Assembly: GCA_020466095.1 (NCBI GenBank)
Contig: CM035806.1
Span: 2,789,303 to 2,853,302, forward strand
DNA from: Chlorops oryzae
Lineage: Eukaryota > Arthropoda > Insecta > Diptera > Chloropidae
Direction of reading: 5' to 3'
DNA: 64,000 bases
The notes below the pieces were generated by a model. It did not search any database. It worked only from the letters and a program-made list of their open reading frames with translations, and had not been told where the DNA came from. Position numbers and translations under genes: made by a program. Shown here in pieces: positions 14,001-29,000 of this stretch (position 1 is the first letter of the stretch; every line of letters starts with the position of its first letter).

Positions 14001-17000
14001 AAAGAAAATTTCCTTTGGATATTTGAGCCACAGCAAGGAGACGACAGTGCCAAAGTGGCAATTAAGTACTTAAGTGGATTAGTGGAGTCACTGAGGCGTA
14101 GGTGGCGGCTATAATTTTCCCATTTTCCTTTTTATAGTCGTCTTGCTTTTCTAAAGTTGTAAAAAAAAAAATAAAAAAATAAAAACCTGTCGTTGACAAC
14201 CACTTCCGTTTATAACAGCACTTTTAATTGCCTTTTAATTATTTTCAACATCAGCATAATAAAATTGAATGCACTTAAGATTGCCATCGCACAAGCATGG
14301 TGCTGGTGCTTCACGAGCACGACAGAACGGCAACACTCCATGCGTTTGTGTATTCAAGAATCGAAGATGGAAGCGATAAGCCTGCAGAGAAATAATAAAA
14401 AAAGGAACCTTCGAAATGGCATTGACACACTTTTCCTTTTAAGAGGTGTTTTTTTTTTTTTTTTTTTTTACTATTTTTTCCTTACGATAAGATAGATCTC
14501 CTTCCGAACCAGTGTCGCCGGTTTAGCGTTTTTTTGGGGTGTAAACTTAGGTTTTTATTTCTTAAGTTAGCCGTGCAAAAAAAAAAAAAAAATAATCATT
14601 TTGGTCCGCCAACAGTGGTTCAAATATCTTAAATTTCTATTTTTATTATTTTTATAAAATTTATAAAATAACTTTGGAAATTTCACAAACGGTGGCAGCA
14701 CTGTTTTTCTCACATCTGCACTTCTGTTGTGGCAATAACCGATTTTAAAATTTATTTTGTTTTCTTTAAAATTTTAATTTTAATTTTTTTTTCTTTTTTT
14801 TTTTTTTGCTTTCATACGCATGCGACAATGATGAAATAAAATTGTTGATAAAAAAATTAATTGAAAATGCTTTTCTCACCCCCTTTTTTTTATCCCTCGA
14901 GAGTGGCTGTCGACACATTTTTCACCTTTCGAATAAGGCTTCAATGTTGCTTTATTGAAATACCTTATATTGGAAACTCATTCGCATGGCATTCAGTTTA
15001 TATAATTAAGCGTTGAAACACTTACCGCTTCGAAGGTGGAGCCACTCGGATGTTCTAACTAACTACCCATACAACCACAACCACTTCCACAAATTCACAC
15101 AAATTCACACGAAAAAAAAGTAACACATTCATGTCCGGTGTGTGCACCCAGGAAACATTTTGGGGAGTATTTATTCATATTTATGAGCTTAAAATGAGTC
15201 CGAATTATGTGTGAAATAAGGCTCGGAAAAATTCCGAAATATTTGAGAAATAAGAGACTCGGAAACATGACTCCGAAATGATTCCGAAATAAGAAGCTCA
15301 TAAACATGATTCGGAAATACTTAATTCCGAAATCATTGAGATAGAAGACATGCTCAAAAACATGGCTCCCAAAAGAGCCCGAAATTTTTAATAAATAAGA
15401 GGGTAAGCTCCATGACTCCGAAATTATTCCGAAATATGTGGGAAATAAGATCTTATAAATTATGACTCCGAAATGATTCCGAAATATGCGGGAAATAAGA
15501 CGCTTATAAAATATGACTCCGAAATGATTCCGAAATAAGAAGCTCATAAGAATGACTCGGAAATAATTCCGAAATCATTCAGATAGAATACGCTCAAAAA
15601 CATGGCTCCCAAAAGATTCCGAAATATTTAATCAATAAGAGGGTAAGATCGATGACTCCGAAATTAATCCAAAATATGTATGTGGGGAAATAAGACGCTT
15701 ATAAAATATGACTCCGAAATGATTCCGAAATAAGTGATAAATAAGAGGTTCATTGAAACGACTCCGAAACAAGTGGAAAACATTTGACTCCGAAACAGGG
15801 CTACGAACGAAGTCTGAAATATTCGACAAACAAGAGGCTCAGACTAATGACTCCAAAAGGAATCCGAAATAATCGACATATAAGAGGCCCAGACAAATGA
15901 CTCCGAAAGGCGTCCAAAAAATATTTGTCGAATAGAAGCCCAAAAAACTTACTCCGAAAGGAGTCCGAAATATTTGAGAAATAAGAGTCACAAAAACATT
16001 GCTCCGAAACGATTCCGCGACAAAAGAAAAAAGGAGACTCCGAAAAGACTCCGAATTTTTTGAAAATTGAAAGGCTAAAATACGGCTCTGATATGGACTA
16101 ATTCGATATAACATACATGAAACGACCTCATAGTGCACGACATTCGTGGAATAGAAAAAATATCGCCTTTAAGAGCTCTCACAATAGCTCAATATGAGGG
16201 CTCTTCAATTCCATATAAGGAGTAATTTTTGATTCCCTTCGGACTTCGGGAATGTTTGCTGGGTAGGCTTAAATGCTTTCATTAGCATAGGTCCCTTCAA
16301 GCATACTGAATTTAAGCAAATTCAAACACAAAAGCAAAAGGAAACACAAACACAAAGGACAAACCCAAACACGAGCGGAAATTTCTCTCGGCATAATCAG
16401 ATGAATATACACAAATCTCATCGCATTGTTGCTGTACCCGATATATGTATACAATTCTCCCGAAATTTGACTAATTCAAATTTTTTTCAACGGACTTTGT
16501 TGACTTTCGATTGTCAGCGTCGTCGTCGTCGTGGTCAAATGAACGAACAATCAAAATCAACCTAAAATGCAAATAAAAACACTAACACACCTACACAGCA
16601 GCTCCTTGGCCAGATGGCTAGCTGGACTGATGGGCGGACGGACACACAGTCACACATTCAAGTCATAAAATTCGGCTATTGTTGTTATCGTTCATGTTGT
16701 TGTTGTTGTTATTATTGTTGTTGCTTTGGGGTTTATACTAAATCCACTCACCTGGGTGCGTCGTTAATCAAAGCCAGTTTGCCAAAATCATCGCCAGTCT
16801 TAAGGGTCGCAACAGTGCCTTTGCCATGTATAACAACATCGACCGAACCTTTCAACAGGATATACCATGAGCGTCCTTCGTCGCCTTGATTGAATACTAT
16901 ATTCGGATAAAGGAAAGAGAAACGAATGAACAGAAGAATCGTAATGAAAAGCACGAGCAAAATTAAATAAAAGTCAAGTGTAAATTATTTAAATTGGATT

Positions 17001-20000
17001 TTCTTTTACTCTTCACAAAGAACTCTCTTCTTTATTATTACTTATTATTTAATTTTTTTTATATTTTTTAAAATTTTTTTTTCTATTACTTTTCCTTCCT
17101 TTATGAAGAGCAAAAGCATCAAAAATTGGTAAGTTCCTTTCTTCTTAGGAATTTTGTTAAATTTAATTGAATGAACGGTTGGGTTTGGGGGGAAGAATGG
17201 AATAAATTATGAGTTCATAAACAAACGAAAATATACAATGGAAAGTACATATAAAATGAAGAAAACATGCTGAGCAGCTTCAGCAATAATTTTGTTAACC
17301 CTTTTACACCTTAAGTTTTTGTTATTCAATGTGCTAGCGTCGATTTTTTGTTCTCTCGGTAACTGGTAAAAAATATAGAAAAAAAAAAAAAAATTTCATC
17401 CCCGCGGCCGGAGATGGCTTTAGTAGTAATAGTTTTTAGAAGCTGCTTATGTCCATAAGTGGTAAAAGAAAAATTTAGACATGAATGGGAAGATCTAAAA
17501 ATAAATTTGTATATGTACATGTCTTCTCTATTGTGCACATCGGGTCTAAAGAAGTTAAGTCCAAGAAAGGAACGAGCAGCAAGAAGGAAAGAAAATCTGC
17601 GAACAGTAATAACAAGATTTTACGTTGTAGTACCTTCCATCCTTTTGCAATTATAAAAAATATATAGCTATGTATATATATATATATATATATTTACTCA
17701 GCAGAAAAAAAAGGATATAGGTAGCTACTTTTTATGTCCTGTTTACGGAGTGTTGGCGGTCGTTAGCACATTCCAGGTGCGTGCACAGAAAGTGCTTTCG
17801 TCAGGGATATTAGCCATTACAAAACAAGGTATTTTAATCGTGACTATTTTCTCATTTTCTTTGTGGATTTTCGCATTTGGGAGTGGGTTCAAATCACTAA
17901 AACTTCCTTCTCTGCACGCCCCTGGAACTCCCTCGACCCAGAGCGAAAAATAGCTAAAAAAAAAAACTCTCCAGCAAAATCTAATAAAAATGAAGAAAAA
18001 AAGCAGCTCAACACATCCGTAAATGGTTTTTTTTTTCTTTCTCTCTTTCTTTAGGTAAGCGGCTTTTTGGGAAAGCCAACAAGACTGATGAGTGAATGTA
18101 AGAAAATAATAAAAACGCAAACTTGTATCCCTTTTCGTTTTGCATCAATTAAGAGAAGAAACTCCCACTCTCCGTTGGATTTTGCTAATTAACACACAAT
18201 AATATCAATATCAGGTGAAAGAAAAAACGAAAAAGGTCATCATATAAACTTTGGCTTGAGCTTGATAAAAATTCTATGGCTCCATACAAAGTCATCGGAA
18301 AACTTTAACAATACAAAAATGTTAAAAATATTAAAGAAAAGAAAAGAATACGAAGAAGATGAAAAGGAAGTGGAGAACGTTTCTTCGTTATTTCATGAAA
18401 ATTGAAAATTGATATAAATTTCTTCACAACGGAAAATTTCGCGGAAGTCCAAGGGTAGGTATATGTATGATTTCCCTCTATTTTTTTTTGCTTAAAATTC
18501 AAAGAAACAACGATAATAAAAATCCAGGTGAACATAATGGAGTTTCTCTACCTCGTCATCCTCGGAATTTTTCCGTTCAGTTTAAATAAGTAGTCAATAT
18601 AAATTCATTAAATCTTTCGAATCTTAAAGAAAAATGCACTTAAAGTTTCATCATTTTGGTGATTCAGTATACTTGAAGGATTTCAATAAGTTGCACAGGT
18701 ACTTGTTCTCTTTCCCAAGGTTCGTAGAACGTCTACGTCCTCTTTGCTACCGCTCAACGAAATCTTCAATATGGAAATTTTTGCTCAAGAATTTTTTCGC
18801 TTTTTGTTCTCGCATAATGGAACTATTTACAAAAAAAGAAAAAAAAAAAAGGAAAAATAATTTATCCTTTCGTTGAGACATCCGCTTAGAAAAATTATCC
18901 TTCTCAGTTTTCATAATAATTTTCTTTGAATAACTTGAACGCTTTCGGGAGCGACTGCTGCGACTCTTGATGCAAAATGAGATCCTTTCGTTGAGTGGGC
19001 AATTTCTATCTTATCAGAATCTGAAAGAGAGCGCATCTTTTGAGTGTTACTTCAAATACAATTGGCTTTGTATAGATTTTTCGGGTTGAGCTCATGGTTT
19101 GCCGAAGTACCTGTCGTTATCAAATATTTACGAGACGTACAATATGTATATGTGTATATTAGGGTGTCCCGGAAAGGTATTTTTTTTTTTGTATTTTTTT
19201 GTAGGCAACGGAAATTTCTTATTTTAAGCCTTAAGGTATGCAAAGCCTTTTTGTTGAACTGGGGTATTTTTGGGTTTTATTATTTTTTTTTTTTTTTGGA
19301 AAATAATGGGAAAAAGCTTTAGAACCACAAGATTAAAATGTTAATTTTTATAGCAAATTAGATCTTTGAGATTGCTTCATTAGTTTTCAAAATTTTCATA
19401 TAAAGCTTAGGAGTTATGAAGCCTCCTTTTCGAGACTTCTGAAAATTTTCCCAAAACAAGTTTTAGCATGTTTCCATATAGTGCATTAACTATATGCATT
19501 AAAGTTAACGCATATAGTTAATCACTGTCGTTTCCACTTGCGGACTGTGCATTAACTAATCAGCTGATTTCGTCGGAAGCTGCTGTAAAAAAAGTGAAAA
19601 ATACCTCTTTCTTTTATTTTGCTAGATATAAACGATATATGGATATATTACAATCTTCATTTGATTTCAATGTGTGAAAAAGCTTAAATATTTTTACTTA
19701 TTCCTTGGACTTTCCATTTTCAATTTGATTTTTATTTCAGCGGTTCTTTTGATTTGACAGAACGGTTGTTATTTTACGTAATTTTCTATTCAGGGATGTA
19801 ATTTTTCGTAACATTTGCAAGCAAGTACAAATGCAACCATGCTGTTTTATCTGCGTTAAATTTTAATGCATGCATTATTGAGGTGATTAACTTGACATTT
19901 TTGTATGGGTAATCACATTTTTAATCATGCGTTAACGAGTTAATGCAGGTAATTGAGTTAATGCACTATGTGGAAACATGCTATTTGATTAATGACGGCT

Positions 20001-23000
20001 TATTTGCCAATATAATCAATAGAATTTGTAGTTTATATAGCTAGCTGCGGAAACTAGTGCCACAACCTCTAAACCTTTTCGAAAAAATCTTAAAAAAGGC
20101 CCCAAAAATACTTTACCCCATGAGCATTCAAAAAAAAAAGAACATGGGTTAAAGAAAACTTTTATGTGGGACACCCCAATAATTACATGTACAAGTGCAT
20201 GTACATATCGCTCATGAACTTCAAGGATGTCACATCTGAAAATAATCGATTTTGAGAAAAGTTTTCAATTCCGTTGCATTTTGCTGAAAAACGAAGACAT
20301 TAATCTCTTCCCATGCAGAGAGTATACTAAGTATTGATACGAAATTTTTACACAATGTTGAGCATGATACACCGAATATTTTCTCATCATTAAGTCAAAT
20401 ATCATGTTTCTTTGAGATTTGAAATCCTCGAGGTAAATGAGCGAAAAAATTTTTTTTTTGTCGAATTTCATAGTTTCACGTGGGATGTTTGATAGCTTAT
20501 GGGTTAAAATATTTTTGAGAATTTTCTCAAATTTTTTTTTAAAAGGTGTAAAGGTTGCGGTACACAGATTTTCTAAAAAAAGTCCTGCTTTTGTGAGTTT
20601 TTCGTTAGGACAACAGGTTCATAAGCAATGTTTTTCAAATTTTTTGGGCACTAATCGGAAGAAAAGTGTCCAAGCTTCATATTCATGCAAATTAACTACT
20701 AAATATACTGATTTTATACGCCATTTAGTCGTCATTAAATGCATTTTTTTTTTAAAGCGACTGGAGAGACTACTTTTTAGATTTTTGTTTTTTTTGAACG
20801 GTCCTTGAAATATCCTTGAAAATCCTTTTTTGTTAAGGCTTTTTTCAAAATTTTATATCTCAACAACCAATTGGGATAGAGAGACGATCTAAACAGATTC
20901 TGTTAGATAATAAAACAAGGAAGCTAAAAAATTTTTTTTAAATTTTTACACTGAGAAAATTTTTTTCACAAAACTAAAAAGAACATTTTGAATATTTTTT
21001 TCAGTGTATTCCCAGTTTCCCGGAGCTCTATAATTTTTTTTTAAATATACCCCCTAGTATTAAATTTCATTTAAAAGAAAAAACGATTCCAATCGGATGG
21101 CCAACAGTGTGATATCAAACAATACAAGGACATATGAGATCCTCTCATATGATATGCTGGGATAGACCTGCGTATGTGTACATTTTCCGAAATCCCAACA
21201 AAAGGCATCACTATACGGCATGTAGGACGTTCAAAAATACAGCGCTGATAAATTTTATGTAGTCAATCCTCTACAGTAAATTTTGATATCGGTTTAACTT
21301 ATTGTCTTTTTCTGAAAATGCCCAGTAAGAATACGCTACTGACATCATTTTGCATTAGTTACGTCAACATGGGCGCTGATCATAATTTCTTAATCTAGAT
21401 ACAATGTTTAAAGGCAATGATGCAGTTTCAAAGAATGCACAGTCCGTTGTAATTTGTTATAAGAAATAAACACCTTACTCTTGTTGTAGATATAAAGCTC
21501 GAAAAGAGTACTACAACATGACAATCTTTTCATACTTCCAGGTTCAAACTTATATTTAATAATTTTCAAAAAATACGCAACAAATAGTGGTATATGAAAA
21601 AATGAGGTAGGCAATGAAACCTCTCATATGCGGACACTCAGGTAATAGTAATTTGTTGACCGCTAAGACAATAAACACCTTGCTCTTGTTGATAGATATA
21701 AAGACTCGAAATATGGTTTAGAGAAAAATGTGTCATTGGCAATACGTTCCAAGGTTCAATTGACCTATATTTATTCTAGTTTTCAAAAATACGCAAAAAT
21801 AAGTTGGTATATGAAAAATATTGAGGATAGGCATTATGAAATCGCATCTTCATCATGCGGACACTCAGGGTAATATAATTTTTGCCGCATATGACGGGGT
21901 GTCCGCAAATGAGGGTGACGTTTTGTACTGAAAATTGTAAGCAGGGCGAGTGTTCGAAGAATTCGACCGAATATTTTCGTTCCGCAACCTCTAAACTTTT
22001 ACGAAAAACGGGAAAAAATTCTGAAAATACTTTATCCCATAATCTTTCGAAAAAAAGAACACGTTCAAAAAATAAATTCTTTTTGGGACATCCTAATTCA
22101 TAGTAGAAAGTAAGTTTTTAAAAAGCTTATATGCTAAAATATTTTTGAGAATATTTTCAGATTTTTCGTAAAAGGTTTAAAGGTTGCGAAACGGAATATA
22201 CAAACAAAAAATGCATGAAAGGGTTAAATAAAAGGATAATAGCACGGCCTCTATTTAAGTAAAAAAATTCAAATAAATGCCTATGAAAATTATTCTATTT
22301 AAGATTGAGATTGGGTATCATCATGTTAGCACTGAAAACAAAATATAAAAGCCTGGAAGTATGCAACGTATTTTTGTAATATTTTTGAGGACAAAATCGG
22401 ACATAGCTCTAAAAGTCCAACAGAAAATTTTTATTTCTTTTTTCAAAATACAAAGGATTTCGTGTTCTTTAAAGCTGCATCATTAATTTCAACCATTTTC
22501 ATATAAAAAGTTTGGAAATTATGAAGCATTCTTGTTTTCTGGCGCCCAGTTTTATTGGAAAAAAGTGCGCTTAATGGCATAAAATAAAGATATATTTTGT
22601 AGTTTATGTATATGGAAATAAGGTTTGGATGCTTTTCTACCGTTGAGTGCCTAAAAATGTTGAAAGACATTGCATATGAACAAGGAAAAAACTGAGGAAA
22701 AAAGGGCCGCCGCGTTGAGCGACCTCTCAACCTTTTACAAAAAATCTGAAAAAAATTTTCAAAAATATTTTAGCATATAAGCTTTCAGAAAACTGACGTT
22801 CCAAAAAAAAGTTTCCTTTTTTTGGGACACCCCAATGTACATACATATATAGGTAAATGATAAATCAACAAGGTCACGACTTCTTTCTATGATTTTTAGA
22901 ATCCATTGAAAGGAATGAAAGGAAGAAAAATCGAATTCAAATTCAAAAAAAAAAAAATAAATAAACTCAGAAAAACCGAAACTTGAGGAATTTCTATTTT

Positions 23001-26000
23001 TTTTTTTTTGTAAATAAATTTGAATGTGAATCTCAATCACGATCTGAACTTCACAAGATTCGATTCGATTCGATTCGAAACCAGGGAGCATCGAGTTCTG
23101 CTGCGATAATTCAGCGCAGCGTGTTTCACTTGAAGTTAGTGCGAAGTACTTTACCGCTGATTGGAATTCTTATGGATTTCACTTCCACTGAAGCGGTTGT
23201 GCAAGTTCTTAGTAGGAATTGTCCCTACGGTAGCTAGGTAGATATATATACAAAGCTAGATAGAAAGGTACATATAGGTGGATAGGTTTATCGTTGGATG
23301 AAATACTTACGTATGGTGCCTGCTTGCGCGTGTGATTCAAAAACGATTATCGATGACAATTCACGTTTGATGCTCGTTGAGAGATGCGAGAGTGCGGCGA
23401 TGTGTAAAAGCTCTTCAAAAACCAATTCCAATTCCTCGGGTGTGCGTTCATGTGAGCTAAAGAAGAAAAATCCAATATACATATTTATATGGTGTGAGTG
23501 TGTGTGTACGAAATATAAATAGAAAACGACCGGAAACGGATATGTTCATTTTATTTCTCTAGAAAAATTGCTCATATTTAGAATGAAGTTTTAAACTGCA
23601 TGGCCCTTGGGCACGACAAATCAATTCGAACTTTCATGATACTGAGTCAAGTGTATATCTATTTCTTCCCTATACCATATATTCTCATTTTTTACATCTT
23701 CAAGCTATACAGCCCTATTCTGAATAATTCTTCGTGAACTTGTCCGCCTGTTTCAATACAAATTTCTATTGAAACTGTCGGAAAATTTCACGTGAAATAT
23801 TTTTCAGAATAGGGCTGAATATTTTTCAGAATAGGGCTGAATATTTTTCAGAATAGGGCTGATAGCTGAAATTCTTTGGGGGCGTGTGCCTTTTAGGAAT
23901 TCCGACGGATCGAATCCGATCGGACTTTATGAATGAAAAAACTTTTTTCAATAAATAAAATATTCAGGGGTGTCACAGAATCCGATAGCATTTTAGTCAA
24001 CTGAATTTTCGTATAGGTATATTTCATAGACAGCCGGATGAAATAGGGTTCTGTCCAATTAAAAACCGATAATAGTTCCGATTCAAATCCAACAACGAGA
24101 AAATTTTTAAATTCTGTATGAAATTTCAATCGGTTGAAATTCCGATTCCGACAGCTATCGGATTCTGTGACACCCCTGATTACCCCTGCTTTAAAACGAT
24201 CGAAATTCTCACTCCTTGTAGACACTACCTTCCCTGCGTGAGGTTTAAAGGACGTGAAGAGGAAGATTATGAAGTATGACCACGTGAGTGGAATCAGGAA
24301 TCAGCAACTACGACACTCAAGGACGCAGAGGTTGTGGATATCCCCATTAATTTCCTGCGGTAAATTCGAGGAAAACCGAGCGAATATTTTCGCCAAATCG
24401 CGATCCGATCCAGCAGCAGTTTTCAGCCCTGTATTAATTTATAATCAGGCCAATTCTAAATGAACATTCCCCAAGAGTTTTCCCTCAAAAAATTTTCTTC
24501 ACGGAAAAAGGTATTCTAAACGTCAGTAAAGGAAAAAATGTGATGACCTTTGCTTAAAAAACGATTCACGATTCTTGCTCCCTTTATATTCACTTCTCCA
24601 GTGTGCTTAGAATGGCAGATTTTTTTTGAATTCCGCTCGGAAAAACTCTTCGGGATCATTCAGAATACCCATCCGAAATGCAAGGAATCTCAAGGAGACG
24701 ATGACGAAATACACCGGGGGAGTAATACTATCGAACAAACTATCGGCTTTGTAGCAAAATAGTTTTATTGAAAAACGGAAGTACAAAAAAATATGGAACA
24801 CAAGAAAACAAGGAATGAATGAGTAAAAAAAATGAAGGTTGAAACTTTCTATATAGACAGACCCATGGCGAGGCGGTCCGAGGAAGAACCGAATTCATCG
24901 CTACAGGCCTGCTTACATATTGAGACGGTAGAGGAGTAAGCTATCGCTTCATAATGCTCATAGCTTTTTCGAGTGTAAAATTCAAGGGAAACGGATTGGA
25001 CACCATAGGCGGCGGCAGTGCTGGCAATAGTCCGTATGCAAACCAATGTATAACATGGAATGTGGCACGATGCACTAAGAATGCATTCTTCCAGCATTTC
25101 TGAATCCGCTGGCCCATTGTGGCTGCCAAACAGTGGCGCAACACTTTCAGTTCCTCCTCGGCCTCGTCGAGTTCTTGACGCAATTTCAATTCGTTGGCAT
25201 TATAATCGCAGATCTGGCGGAAAAAGCATTCCTTCGAATTGTTCAGTTCGGTCTCATGGCGACTGTGCATCGCTTTGATCTGATCATCTTTCCCGAGCAA
25301 TTTGTGCTGTAAGTCGTCCACTTCCGCTTGCGTATGCTCGCACAGTATTTCGAAATTCTTGATCAGCTGATGTTTTTCGGTCTCGAGTTGCTGGACTTTC
25401 GATTCTTCGGTATCCAATTTACTGCGGATATCCTGAAGTTCGGACATGACCTCAAAGAGTTCGGTTTTCGTTTGCTTGAAGAAAACATTCAACGCATGAT
25501 GATCCTGTATTTTGATCATTAACTGCTGCTCCGTATTCATGCGCTTCTTTTCCAATTGCGCATTCGTGGCCTCCAGACGTTTCTGGGTCTCTTCCAAGCT
25601 ATGCATTTGATCGGTTGTCGTCTTCAGATGTTGAGTTAGCTCATCGTTGGTCGATTTCTCCGCATAGAAGAGCGATTTGAACAGATGCAATTGATTCTTC
25701 ATTAAGGCATTATCTTTGCGTAGCTCCATAATTACATTTGTTAGCGTTTTCGTTTCGTCGCGACGTCGACGCCATGCGTTCTTCATGAACGTGACATAGA
25801 CACGCATACCGGCCAGTCGAAGATCCTGATCATCATGGGACACGATTTCGGTTTGTCCATCAATCTGATGTCCATTCAATCGTTTCTTATGCGCCGGACT
25901 GAAATTTAAGAAACCACTACGACGAGCCAGCTTCATATCGATTTGTGATATCGACTTTCGATAACGATAGCAGGTCCTTGTGAATGTCCCCTGACGTTGC

Positions 26001-29000
26001 AATGGCGGGACGATTGCCGTTTTGGCATGTTTTTTCACGGCTTTTCCGGCATATTGATCCTTATTTTTCTGCATTATAATTTCCTTCGATCCGTTGCGAG
26101 AAGAATCCTTTGAATTTGGTTTCTCACAGGACTCGCGGGCGATATTAGCTCCTTTTTCTACGACAGACATATTGTTCAAGGTACGGATATGAGTACAAAA
26201 TGATATTGGGTAAGTTGAAGGACTTTCTCTGTTTTAGTTAAAATGGAAAACTTTCAAAGAAATAAAATTCGCAAAAAATCGTTTTTCGTTGCTCAAAAAT
26301 ATATTTTTCCGTTTTTTTTTGTTAATGAGTTTATTGGAGAATTTTTTGTGGAAGAAAAGTCGAAGCTTTATGAAACACAAGCTACTTCGATCGTTCTAGC
26401 ATGAGTCTCATATTTTCTAGATTCAATTCGGACTCATTTCGGACATTCCGGATTAATTTCGGACATATTTAGTCTTATTTCGGACACATTTTCTCAGCCT
26501 CATATTTTCTATATATTTTTGACTCACGTCGGACTCATTTCGGACCCATTTCGGACTCATTTCGGACTCATTTCGGACTTATTTCGGACACATTTCGGAC
26601 TTATTTAGTCTTATTTCGGACACATTTCCTGAGTCTCATATTTTCTATATATTTTTGACTCACGTCGGACTCATTTCGGACTTATTTCGGACACATTTCG
26701 GACTTATTCAGTCTTATTTCGGACACATTTCCTGAGCCCCATATTTTCTATATATTTTTGACTCACGTCGGACTTATTTCGGACACATTTCGGACTTACT
26801 TAGTCTTATTTCGGACACATTTCCTGAGTCTCATATTTTCTATTAATATATATTTTTGACTCACGTCGAACTCATTCGGACCCATTTCGGACTCATTTCG
26901 GACTTATTTCGGACTCACTTCGGACTCATTCCAGATTCATTTCGGACTTATTTAGCGTTATTTCGGACACATTTTCTGAGCCCTACATATTTCTAATGTG
27001 TGCTTTAAATTAATAAGTCAACATAATCCGAGTCCTGTTCATAACTTTAATGCAGAAAGGGAAAGAACTTGAAAGGTAGGGAAAATTTTTAAGGCTCCGT
27101 GTATGTAATATTATTTTCTGAAGTCAAATGTATTCGATATCTAGAGCCGTTTAGCCAGTACTTTAATGCAACTTTTGCCTTTGATATGTTCCAAAACTTC
27201 CCCTCCCTACGAATAAAATTTTAAGAGTCCCTCAATCTGGCCTCGCTGATCTGGAGGGCTTTTCGATTATTGGCATGAAATATGAAAAATCCGGGAGTGA
27301 AAAATTCACAATTTATAATAGCGTAAAAATTTTCACGTATCCTTTTGTGACTCGGATCCAAGCTGAAGGGTAAGTTCCCCTTCTTTATCAAAGGACCAAA
27401 GCAAAATTTAAAAAAAAAAAAAAACCTATAAATGAAAAGTTGGTTTCCATCCTTTGCAAACAATACCTTGTTAATGGGCCCATCATGTAGGTACCATTTT
27501 TTACATCCACCCCCTAGAAGCGTGTTCACAGACAATCATTTCAGGAGGGACATTTTTGTATTGCTACAAAACTTTTAACCCCGTTTTATTTCTCGTCATC
27601 CTTCAAAACCTTCCTCACATTTCCAGGGGAGGCCTTAAACCCCAAAAATCCCATCCCCTGCGTACGCTAATAATCCTAAGAGTAACGCCTGGATCAGTAA
27701 ATGATCTTCTTTGAAGTTTTATCAAATGGGGGAAAAATAGGTACCCACTTTTTTATATATTTATATTTTTTTTTCTTTCTTAAGGTGCTTCCCCACTTGG
27801 CAAGTAAAGCGCTTTTAACAAGTATTTTACATTCGCTTGCCTAATTTGGTTGATCGAAAAGCACTTACAGCAAGTAAAATTGTTCTTCTGGCAATAAGAA
27901 CGCTTTAATTGCCAAGTGGGACCAAGAAGAACCTTTAGAAACGCCAAAGTGTCGCCTTCTCATGCCACTGATCAGTTAACTGAAAACGTTGAAAAATCCT
28001 TAATGTCACTGATAAGCCGCAAAAGAAATCCGCTTATTTCGAAATCCACGAGGGCAATTCAAACGAGATTCTATGCCTGTGGGAAATCGGGAAAGGTGTC
28101 AACTGTATTCAATATTATTTTGGGAGAGCTCATCAGAACCATTTGTCATTTCATCTCATTAAAAAAAAAAAAAAAAAAAAAAAAAAATTCCCCAGCACTC
28201 AATCATAATCAAACGTAATGAAAAATCCAATTTTTTCCTTTCCTCCACAATTTCTCCAATGACAAAAAATGCTTCTTTTTTCTTTTTTGGATGTCAAGGG
28301 CGTTATTTTAACTGACAGTAATTTGCTTTAGAGGCTTGTGGCTTGCTTGTAGGTTTATGTAAATACAAGAATCTGTTTTTTTTCTTTTTTTTTTTTTGTG
28401 CCGCAAAGCTATTAATACTACGACTTAAGCTCAATAGGCTATAAAGTACTTACGGTTTGCGTAGAATCATACGTAAGGTCGCGTCAGGACCGCGCTGGAA
28501 AAGTGTGCTCAATGCTTCGCGAATGTGCTCATTAGCGGCATTTATGTCATCGGTTGATGGTGAGCCGCCGGCTGTGCCGTCTTCATCAACACGAAATCGA
28601 TATAAGAAGCATTTATCCTTAAAAGGTTGTTCCTTATTAACTGAATTGGCACAATTCAAAAAGAGCGCGCAGCACACAGGAAAATGGATAAAAAAAATCC
28701 CATCCGAGCAGGCAAAGGAAAAATGAAAAAAGAAAAGTAGGAGGTTTAGTTGAATTGGATGGAAGGAAATTGAGCGAAAATTATTGCGGCGCCGTAAAAA
28801 CGATAGGCAATAAAAGTCACATTTTTTAAGCGAGCAAAAATCGCTAACAGCTCGCGGATTCTTCGAGACTCTAGTCCGCGTCCATAGGGAAGAGTTCATT
28901 ATAATGCCATTTCGATTAGATGGGGAGGGGAAAAAGCATCGAAGCGGATGGGAAAATTATTATTTAAGTTGGTATGCAATATTTCTTTCTTTTTTTTTTT

